NCBI RefSeq assembly: GCF_026151205.1
Contig: NC_087075.1
Coordinates: 14,271,628-14,335,627, forward strand
Source: Bolinopsis microptera
Taxonomy: Eukaryota > Ctenophora > Tentaculata > Lobata > Bolinopsidae
Direction of reading: 5' to 3'
Length of the DNA stretch: 64,000 nucleotides
Within the stretch, counting starts at the first letter, position 1, and each line of letters starts with the position of its first letter. Positions 1 to 64,000 of the stretch are shown here, piece after piece. The position numbers and the translations under genes were made by a program. The notes under the pieces are model-generated. The model was not told where the DNA came from. It worked only from the letters and a program-made list of their open reading frames with translations, and made no database searches.

Positions 1-171
1 TGTCATTTCTTCTACCAAAGTCACTAAATCAGTTTTTTTATTTGACCAGAGTAGTCTTTGATTGACATAAGTCATGGTAGTACCTGGTTTTCTGGGGTTA
101 AATTCTAAACTTTGGTCTCCATTCTGGGTAACAGTTAGGCGGGGCAATGACTGAACAGCAAAAACGTCCAT
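1..171 (-). CDS. 5' end of an unidentified minus-strand gene (partial)
   Basis: An open minus-strand frame starts at an ATG (169-171), reads 57 codons and runs off the left edge. It begins MDVFAVQSLPRLTV and contains no recognisable motif in what is visible. It lies about 530 bp downstream of the stop codon of the UBR5-like gene, on the same strand, so it would be the next gene in tandem. It could also be an internal exon whose upstream part is spliced, or a chance ORF. I do not recognise a family. Confidence 0.4.
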   Translation of the reverse strand, partial: MDVFAVQSLPRLTVTQNGDQSLEFNPRKPGTTMTYVNQRLLWSNKKTDLVTLVEEMT

Positions 172-697
172 ATTTATGTAAGAAATATAGATTCTATGTC
201 ATTATCATTCCTTGGGAAGTGTTAATTAATGCTTTTTCTTTCATACAGTAGAAGGTATAGGGTTCAATGTATAGGGAACCTAAGATACAGCATGGTCTAT
301 GTGGGCTGTCATTTTGTGAGGCCTGTCATTTTGTAAGGCCGATACCCGTAATGAGTTAAAATATCAAAATAATTACTATTTTAATAAAATTATTAAGTTA
401 AAACAATGAGCACCTTCCAGTTTATCTATAGTATTAAATTTAGCAACAGATCAGCTAATATCACACTTCAGATAAAAGTAATCTGTAAATTTGTAGTAGC
501 ACATTTCCAGACATTCCACAGAAATATAAAATGTAGCAGTGATAAACTTTACTACAAGTTCAGTCTGACTATAATAGTAACCATAGTCTCACAACCAGTA
601 ACCAATGTAACCATGGTAACATAACCACTACTAACCCCAGTAACCACAGTAACCACTGTAACCATGGTAACCATGGCAACACAGTTCACCCATTATC
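172..697. other. Intergenic DNA between the partial gene and the UBR5-like stop codon
   Basis: This AT-rich stretch is the presumed 3' UTR and downstream flank of the UBR5-like gene. At about 570-680 there is a degenerate short repeat built on GTAACCATGGTAAC and CCAGTAACC. I see no credible coding frame in it; the 72-codon plus-strand frame at 406-624 has no recognisable features. Confidence 0.5.
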
Positions 698-57053
<56,356 letters not shown>

Positions 57054-58919
57054 GCTTTCTTATCTTTCTTTGCTAGATTATCCTCAAACCATTCAGCTTA
57101 GTACGACTATTTTGCATTGTACTATCAATCCTCACTACATTTCTAGGATAACAAAAATCATCATTTAAATAAATATTCGTTAATCATCCATGACAAAACA
57201 GAGGTATGGGCCAAACAACTGTTTTGTCAAGTTAAATCAAGAAAACAACAAATTTCAAGAAAACAACAAATTTTAATTTAAATCAATTATAGCAACAATT
57301 TGAAAAACTTTTCTTCTATTACTAAGGAACATACTACGGGTATGGTGACTTGGGCTATTGAGTTGTTAGGTAGATTAAGATTAGTAAACATAAGCTTGCA
57401 TTGTATTTATAAAAACTAGAAATTAGGCTTCACGTTAAGATGGAGAAGCAGGCTGATCTTGGAGAGAGTAGACCGTAAAGTTTACGCACCCACCAGGGCT
57501 ACCTACCTACCCCAGTTGTTCTTTTTGGTTTATCAGCTTGTATTGTTATATTTATGGACCCCAAGTCCAGTGGCGTAACGTTGCCTGCTGGCGCCCCTGC
57601 CGAAAAAGCGCCCCCCTGTTGGCGCTCTCTCCCCTATAGATTTGTCCATAATATTTACTAATCGTATTGATGGTTTTGAATTTTGTATGTTGTATTTTAA
57701 TGTGAAGCGTTTACTCGTCCCCCTCGGCAAGACAGTTAGATTAATGACAATAATTGCCAAATGACGTAGTAGATATAGATGTTCAATGTTGTAGAGCGAT
57801 TTCAAGAGTAGTGGTCCACAGGGGTCCGAAAAAGCCGTACAGGCACTTGGGTCCTTATCCTTGTCACTAGTCTCAATTGGATTCACTTTACACAAAACAT
57901 GAACGTTTACAATTTAGACGTACACATTGACAGCAAACAGGTTAAAATAATACGTGCGTGCGCAGCTTGAGCCGCGCCGCATAACAATTGATGCGTGTAG
58001 GGGCTGGAGTACGCGTGTTTACAGATTAATGAATTGTTGCATTGTAAATATTTAAAGTTGACGATATATTATGATCTAATAGTAAATTTTACAAAGCTGG
58101 CTTTGGACTTAGGTAAAATTATAATTTATTTATTTAAAAAAACAACCACGGATAGTTTTAAATTTACGTTGTCGTATAACTATAATCAAGTTAATCCTGT
58201 TTTCAAGAATGCGCGGCTTTGGCGGCCAGTTATTGACTTATACATAAAGTTGAATTTTAAATAGAAATGTGAATATATTAGAATTTAAAACTTTCAAAAC
58301 GGAGGCTTATAAATATTATTATATTATGATTGTAAAATAAAGGATACAATTTTTAATTTGTTTCACTAAAATTTGTTTCACTTTTGGTGCCCCTCCCTGA
58401 AATTGAACAAATCAGGTGATTTTAGAGGATACGCCGGTAAAATCTCTAAAAAAGTGTACATCTAGAGCAAAACCTGCAGTTTTGCTAGTGCTTTAGTTGA
58501 GTTTTCGAAATTGTCCCACATTCAAACGACGATTTGGCACCCCCCTAACACGGCGGGGTCAGCGGGGCCCCATTACCCCACGAAGGTTACGCAATCAAAA
58601 AAATTGTCTTTTCTCTTGTTTCACGTTTTGATGAAATTTTTTCTTTCTTTATATTGTACTATAGACTCTATATACTATAGACTACAAAGGAAGGAGGGGC
58701 ATGTGAATTGCTATATATTTGGTTTATATATTTATGATAGTCGATATAATATATACTAATTGTGTTCTATTTCAGAATGTACCACAAACATGTTGTCTGT
58801 GGGGTTTGATAATTACTTGTAACAACTGGTGTGTTTCATTGCATAGTGATCCATCCTGCTGTTGATCTCTTATCCGGATCACCCAGTCTCCTCCCGATCC
58901 TCCCACACTTCACAACAAG
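57054..58919. other. Upstream flank of the UBR5-like gene and 5' flank of the retrotransposon
   Basis: No gene recognised. The start exon of the UBR5-like gene should lie here but could not be picked out. A CAGTGGCGTAACG sequence at 57,568 followed by GC-rich CGCCCC tracts resembles the end of an hAT-type element, with a loosely complementary GGTTACGCAA near 58,583, but no target duplication was found. The 5' UTR of the LINE presumably starts within the last few hundred bases. Confidence 0.35.
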
Positions 58920-60437
58920 ATGCCAACACTGCCCGCCAACTTCCTCGCCTTACTGCAAAACTTATCTCTTGAAGTAAAGCAACACATGCATACCCTCCTC
59001 ACTGAGAGTATCCTGGACAGTCTGAAAGAGGAAAAGCTTGCTTCAAAAATTGAACGGTTAGATGAAAAGAAGAAGGAAAAGAAAACGAAGAAGGAAACTA
59101 CTGTTCAAAATGTCTCGTATAGCCCACATGTGCTCGTAGAGCACATTCCAGCCCTCCCTGGAATGGATGAAAATCTATTCAAGAAAGTCACAGAAGAATT
59201 AGATTCAATGAATCTTGAAGGCAAATCTAAAAAAGTCCACACCCTATGGCTAAGCCCTTCATCAGAAGACTACTGCTTTGGTAACATAGTTAACAAGCCA
59301 CATCCCATCAACAACTTCCCTAGCATCTTTAAGTTGATGGGACTTATTAATGACCTCCCCTCCACCACCAACAACATGGATGCTTGCCTTGTTACTAGGT
59401 ACGACACTCAGCAAGCTAAGTTAAGCCTCCATAAAGACGATGAAGACCTAATAATATCACAGTCCAGCTCCATTTGCACTTACTCAATAGGGGCTCCACG
59501 GTCACTTGAGTTTGTACTGGATACAACCCAAGTAGAAAAACGCACAACTAGGGCCTCTAGGTCAAGGCCAGCCCAAGAGTTGATTAACGCAGACTTCACC
59601 CTCCCTGCCACCAATGGCACACTGAACATCATGAAGCCTGGTGCACAGCAAGTCATGAGGCACAGGATTGCCCCAGGAGTTGCACCTTCTGACAATGAAA
59701 CTTGTTGGAGGTATAGTCTCTCCTTCAGAAAGTTAACCACACCTTCCTCTTCCTCTTCCCCTTCATCTCCTATTCTTCCCTCTCCTACATCCGACAGTCC
59801 TAATAAAGTATCCCCAAAAGCCCCCATCACAGACTCTCAAAAACATCAGAAGTCCATCATTCTTATTGCTGGTGACTCCTTTGCTGCTCGATTGGACGCT
59901 GATCGCCTCAGTAGAGGTAAAGAAACTGTCACAAACATAGCTAAGGGTGGGCTTAAGATCTCAGCTATACAGAAATCTATTGAGGCCTTTCATACAAAGA
60001 ACCCTCTTGTGCAGGTAAAGAAACTGTTCTTAAGCTTCGGTGCCAACGACATCCGGTACTGTACCGAGGGGGTCAATCATCTCAAGACCCCTGTGAGTGA
60101 CCTTATGAAGACAGCAAAAAAACTTTATCCAAATGCACGTGTTTTTGTACAAGCTATTCCACCAGTCCACCCCAACGGACAAGAGAAAATCCCTGGTAAT
60201 GTTTGTGCTATGAATAATTTGATCTTTGATCGCTGCTCTAGGCATAAACTGTTTTACCTTGATGTTTTTTGGGCATTCTTAGACCGCTATGGAAACAGAA
60301 ACGAGAGATTATTTCCTAAGTGTGACAATAGGGGCTTTTATGATATTCATCCCAGCCCCAAGGCTGGGATGCCAGTGTTGGCAAAGTTCTATCTCAGAAT
60401 CATACACTCAAAGTGGTTTAATCCAATGGGATACTGA
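58920..60437 (+). CDS. LINE ORF1: AlkB-like dioxygenase fused to SGNH esterase
   Basis: The 505-residue protein has four parts. Residues 15-62 form a short charged, possibly coiled-coil segment. Residues about 65-272 resemble an AlkB-like 2-oxoglutarate/Fe(II) dioxygenase: LSLHKDDEDLI supplies the HxD pair (His171, Asp173), SICTYSIGAPRSLEF is the typical strand after it, MRHRIAPG supplies the distal His (His248), and RYSLSFR gives the R-x5-R that binds 2-oxoglutarate (Arg264, Arg270). Residues 273-305 are a Ser/Pro linker. Residues about 312-500 are an SGNH hydrolase: IAGDSFAAR (nucleophile Ser320), LSFGANDIR (block III Asn), and FYDIHPSPKAG (Asp475, His477). An esterase in ORF1 is known for CR1 elements. 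The dioxygenase is inferred from motifs only. Start at 58,920 follows the CAACAAG context. Confidence 0.82.
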   Translation: MPTLPANFLALLQNLSLEVKQHMHTLLTESILDSLKEEKLASKIERLDEKKKEKKTKKETTVQNVSYSPHVLVEHIPALPGMDENLFKKVTEELDSMNLEGKSKKVHTLWLSPSSEDYCFGNIVNKPHPINNFPSIFKLMGLINDLPSTTNNMDACLVTRYDTQQAKLSLHKDDEDLIISQSSSICTYSIGAPRSLEFVLDTTQVEKRTTRASRSRPAQELINADFTLPATNGTLNIMKPGAQQVMRHRIAPGVAPSDNETCWRYSLSFRKLTTPSSSSSPSSPILPSPTSDSPNKVSPKAPITDSQKHQKSIILIAGDSFAARLDADRLSRGKETVTNIAKGGLKISAIQKSIEAFHTKNPLVQVKKLFLSFGANDIRYCTEGVNHLKTPVSDLMKTAKKLYPNARVFVQAIPPVHPNGQEKIPGNVCAMNNLIFDRCSRHKLFYLDVFWAFLDRYGNRNERLFPKCDNRGFYDIHPSPKAGMPVLAKFYLRIIHSKWFNPMGY

Positions 60438-60496
60438 TGTGGTAATCCAATTCAATATTTCAATTTTTCATTGTCTGCATCAGTATCCTATTGGAT
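60421..60496 (+). promoter_or_regulatory. Hairpin overlapping the ORF1 stop codon
   Basis: ATCCAATGGGATACTGATG (60,421-60,439) is complementary, with one mismatch, to CATCAGTATCCTATTGGAT (60,478-60,496). The ORF1 stop (TGA, 60,435-60,437) lies in the 5' arm. A stem at this position could affect termination, reinitiation at ORF2, or RNA stability; that is inference. Confidence 0.6.
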
Positions 60497-60631
60497 CTGA
60501 TCATTTGGATGTTATTTATATGTATTCAAACGAAGTGATAGCATAATGTATGTTACTTCATATTATAGCACAATACCTAACAAAACACAACGGCGAGACA
60601 CAATTCTGTTAATAATATACTTAAAAGTTCC

Positions 60632-63600
60632 ATGGGAATATCGGCTCAACAACACCGTGTTGCAACTGGTATGTTTTCTAGGTATGTTATCATCAGTAAA
60701 AGTAATAGAGGTAACGGGGAAAATTTGTTGTCCTGTCTTCTGTCTCGTCATATGTTATGTGCTCTATTGGGTCTATTTTATTTTTATGTTATTTTGTATA
60801 TATTTTCTCTGACTATCGATGCTAATATACTCCCTAGTGCTCCCCTCCAACCTAAAATACACTCTGTACCATGTTTGAGGTCATCCATAAATCTTTACTT
60901 TATGGTAATCTTTTGTACCATTTTTCTCAGACACTTTAAACTTGTGTACAGGGGGGAGAGGGGCATTGGGACAGCCTTAGCTGCAATTTCTGTAAAATTG
61001 CTATCTACCACAAAAACCGAACTGTCACCTACCATGTCACCGAAACAGACTGTTAAGTTGCTTTTTAATATTACCAGCAGCTCGCTTGGGGTCATGTCTA
61101 GGTGTGGTCTGGTTTTTCTATCTCTCCTTAATATTTCCCTGATAGTAATTTGTAATTGTTCCTTACTGAACCCTGGACCAAATTTATCTGTTGTTTACAA
61201 TAATGTCCATGGTTTCCTTAATACCCGTGATCTAGCATCAGGAACACCACCACTAAATATGACCAAGATACATGAATTCCATGGTTATATCTACAAACAT
61301 AAGCCTCACATCATTATTCTAAACGAGACATGGCTGAAAAATTCCATTCTCAGTAATGAGGTGCTCCCTGACAAATACAAAGTATTTAGGCTTGATCGAT
61401 CCTTAAGATCGCATCCAGTGGATGCAACCCAGCCCAAGAAATTCAGAAAAAACGGTGGTGGTGTTCTGATTGCCCATAGAACAGACATTGATATCTCGAG
61501 TCTAAAGTTCTCAAAGGTTAGTGTTCAAGCTGAATTATTATCAGTCATAATTAAGACTCAGTGTGGAAGAAACTTTTGCATATCTACATTCTATAGAGTA
61601 GGAACACTTGGCTTAGATAATTTTGAATCTTTCAAGAAACATTTTGTTACGTTAGCATCTGCCAGAAAGTTGCAAAGACACATTCTGGTAGGGGACTTTA
61701 ATTTAGCTTCGATTTCCTGGCCAGATGGTCAGTCATCTTGCCAGCTACATTCCAGCTTTGTAAATTTTCTCACTGATGACCTCGGACATACACAACTTAT
61801 TAGCTCCCCTACTCACAAGTCAGGCAACACCTTAGATCTTGTGTTCACTAACATTCAGAACCTTATTAAGAATGTTAAAGTTTTAGATCAAAACGAAATG
61901 TGTATATCCGACCACTTTTGTATCACATTTGACATTGATGTTAAGACCAAGTATATTAAGCAGCCTAAAAGAAAGATCTTTAATTATAGTAAAGGTAATT
62001 TTAGGGGCCTGAATTCTGAGTTATTTAGCATCGATTGGGATAGTATATTTGAGTGTAATGATCCTTATCTTGCCTGGAGTCGATTCAGAGGAGTTCTTGA
62101 TGCAGCCTGTGACCGATGGATCCCTAAAAAGACCATTAAGTCTCAGTTCCAGCCCCCATGGTATGACTCCGAATGTGATCGTCTCCTACGAAATAAGGAG
62201 AAATGGAGAATAAGGCATAAAGGGAGCAACTCTGAGTCTCATAAACAAAAGTTTCGTGTATTTCGAACAAAATTTAAAAATATGATGGACGAAAGAATGA
62301 GACTCAGTGTTGAGGATGACTCCGATGATGCTCTTATCTCCAAGAAATTCTGGACCTACGTTAAATCTAAATCAAAGTCAACCAGGATCCCTGAAACTGT
62401 TAAATATCATAATCGCTTTCGAAACAATCCATCTGATCAAGCTGCCCTTTTTAACGAATATTTTTATGAGCAGTTTTCTCAAGAGAGCGATTATGGCATT
62501 GACATAGATTTTCGTGATGATTGTTTTTCCAGTCTTGTGTTTAGTAAAGAAGATGTTCTGTTGATTCTTAAAAAGTTAAATCCTAACAAGGCCCCTGGCC
62601 CTGATGGGATTCATGGGAAAGTCCTCAAAAACTGTGCCCAAAGCCTTGCATACCCACTTAGTGTTTTATTTAACCTGTCTTTCTCAAGCGGATGCATACC
62701 CCCTGATTGGAAGCTAGCACTTGTAGTACCAGTGCACAAAAAGGGCGATAAGTCTTCGGTTGAGAACTACAGGCCTATCTCGTTAACATCTCTTGTAATG
62801 AAAGTCTTTGAAAGGTGCATAAAGACTGCATTATACGCTGCATGTTCTGATCTGTTGGATGACCGACAACACGGTTTTGTTAATGAACGTTCATGCACAA
62901 CCCAAATGATACCTTTCACGGACAATCTTGCACTTGCACTGAACAACAGGTCCAGGACTGATATAATATATTTTGATTTTGCGAAAGCTTTTGATAGCGT
63001 TTCGCATGACCTCATTTTAAGTAAATTAAAGAATATTTTTAATGTCGATGGACTAATGCTTAAATTTATCAAGTCCTATCTTGAGGGGCGACAACAACAA
63101 GTAGTGATAGGAGGCCAAACGTCTTCCTCTCTACCAGTTCGGTCTGGTGTCCCTCAAGGTTCTATACTTGGCCCTCTATTGTTTGTAATATTTATAAATG
63201 ACATGTTCTCCTGTGTCTCTGAAGGCACCAATATCGCCCTTTATGCAGATGACACTAAAATTTGGAGGGAGATTCTTGGTTACCCTGACCATCACATAAT
63301 CCAAAATGACATCAATAGATTGTATGATTGGTCAGTGAGAAATCGAATGAAGTTCCACCCACAAAAGTGCAAAGCCCTCTCTGTGTCCCTGCAAGAAACG
63401 TGCTGGATAACTTGCCATTCAATACCTTCTTCTATAAACTTTCTGGAAGTGATATTGACTTTGTGCCCTCTCAGTCAGATTTAGGAGTCGCAATAAACTC
63501 CAGGTTTAATTGGGGTGCACAATGTAAAGCGCTTGTTTCCAAAGCTACCTCCAGACTTGGACTACTTAAGAGAACATGTCATTTCACTACTGATAAAAGG

Positions 63601-64000
63601 CAGAAAAGATCGTTCTATTTGGCGTTAATTAGGTCTATATTTGAACATTGTTCTGTCATATGGTCCCCTCAATCTGCAACTCATCTTCAACAGTTTGTTG
63701 CTATCCAAAAGAGGGCTATTAAATGGATCAATGGTGAACCCTACTCCAGTTATAATGACGATAAACTTGCTGCAGAGCAAAAGAAGCTAAATATTCTCCC
63801 TGTCATGCAGAAGTTTATTTATAACGATCTTATGACCTTCTATAAAATAGTGAATAGCATAATCCCAGTTTCGCTTCCTACTTATATAGTCCTATGCCGT
63901 CCAGAGGGCACCCGATACACTAGGCACAATGCTCAAATAATTGATAGGTCGGATACTTCAACTTACATGAGTACCACTGTGCCCTGCTCGGATGCCTTCC
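60632..64000 (+). CDS. LINE ORF2: APE endonuclease and reverse transcriptase (frameshifted, 3' partial)
   Basis: The first frame runs 60,632-63,484 (950 residues). Residues 1-178 contain several hydrophobic segments. They end in LLNPGPN (NPGP at residues 180-183), where related elements carry a 2A-like peptide. The endonuclease follows (VYNNVHGF, IILNETWL, HILVGDFNLA, ISDHFCITF). Then comes the reverse transcriptase: NKAPGPDGIHGKVLKN, YRPISLTSLVMKVFE, IYFDFAKAFDSV, SGVPQGSILGPLLF and LYADDTK (catalytic YADD at residues 871-874). A frameshift near 63,390 moves the reading to another frame, which continues DFVPSQSDLGVAINSRFNW and LGLLKRTCHF, the thumb and C-terminal region, to the end of the window. 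The true start codon is uncertain; the long hydrophobic N-terminus might be non-coding. Confidence 0.88.

Larger units (their letters stand above)
58780..64000 (+). mobile_element. CR1-like non-LTR retrotransposon (3' end beyond window)
   Basis: Two plus-strand ORFs in LINE order are present. ORF1 contains an SGNH esterase, as in CR1-clade elements, and ORF2 has APE endonuclease followed by reverse transcriptase. The left boundary is approximate because 5' UTR limits cannot be seen. The right end lies outside the window. ORF1 is intact and ORF2 has one frameshift near 63,390, so this copy is relatively young but probably not autonomous. It lies upstream of the UBR5-like gene, in opposite orientation. 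Confidence 0.85.

Noticed and set aside
57533-57895. 120-codon minus-strand ORF
   Set aside because: Its start is not a convincing ATG context, it overlaps GC-rich transposon-end-like sequence, and no domain is recognisable.
57568-58593. Possible hAT element starting CAGTGGCGTAAC
   Set aside because: The proposed right end (GGTTACGCAA) is only partly complementary and no target duplication was found, so boundaries cannot be supported.

Overview
The window is eukaryotic and almost certainly metazoan nuclear DNA. It has GT-AG introns whose reading phases chain correctly across dozens of exons, a divergent HECT ubiquitin ligase of the UBR5/HYD (EDD) type, a rhodopsin-like 7TM receptor, a 12-TM UNC-93-like membrane protein and a CR1-like non-LTR retrotransposon. 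I cannot fix the phylum from sequence alone. The divergence of the UBR5-like protein and the single intron before TM7 in the receptor would fit a non-bilaterian or fast-evolving animal, but that is inference.

Layout. A fragment of another minus-strand gene lies at 1-171. From about 57,050 down to 698 the minus strand is one enormous gene, the UBR5-like E3 ligase. I could place 48 exons totalling about 7.4 kb of coding sequence (about 2,480 residues). Phases agree at every junction except one (37,635 to 28,223), where a linking exon is unidentified; the start codon was also not found. Two genes are nested in its introns on the plus strand: the UNC-93-like gene (15,366-19,525, five exons) and the 7TM receptor (53,729-54,969, two exons). 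From about 58,900 to the right edge lies the retrotransposon. Its ORF1 carries an AlkB-like dioxygenase and an SGNH esterase. Its ORF2 carries an APE endonuclease and a reverse transcriptase, is frameshifted near 63,390 and runs off the window.

Most of the remaining DNA is repeat. The introns hold more than a dozen minisatellite arrays. At many junctions the repeat unit contains a copy of the neighbouring splice donor or acceptor plus a few bases of exon. Examples are the arrays near 13.1, 17.6, 20.8, 28.2, 37.9, 40.1, 44.1 and 49.8 kb. Two-copy versions of the same event are seen at 24.5, 39.7, 42.1, 43.8 and 56.0 kb. Transposable elements without recognisable coding capacity are also present. 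They include an 8.0 kb TIR element (28,715-36,716) with a 17-copy internal satellite, an hAT-like MITE with an exact 8-bp target duplication (42,548-43,094), a TA-flanked mariner-like MITE (15,634-16,532), and long palindromes bounded by G and C runs (17,746-18,009 and 22,799-24,165).

How the genes relate. There is no operon or shared pathway. The logic is a host gene with nested genes and repeat-swollen introns. The UBR5-like protein keeps the beta-propeller-like N-terminal half and a complete HECT domain with its active-site Cys. I find no UBR zinc finger, no MLLE (PABC) domain and no UBA domain. The three observations I rate highest are the splice-junction-anchored arrays, this domain-reduced UBR5, and the AlkB plus esterase ORF1.
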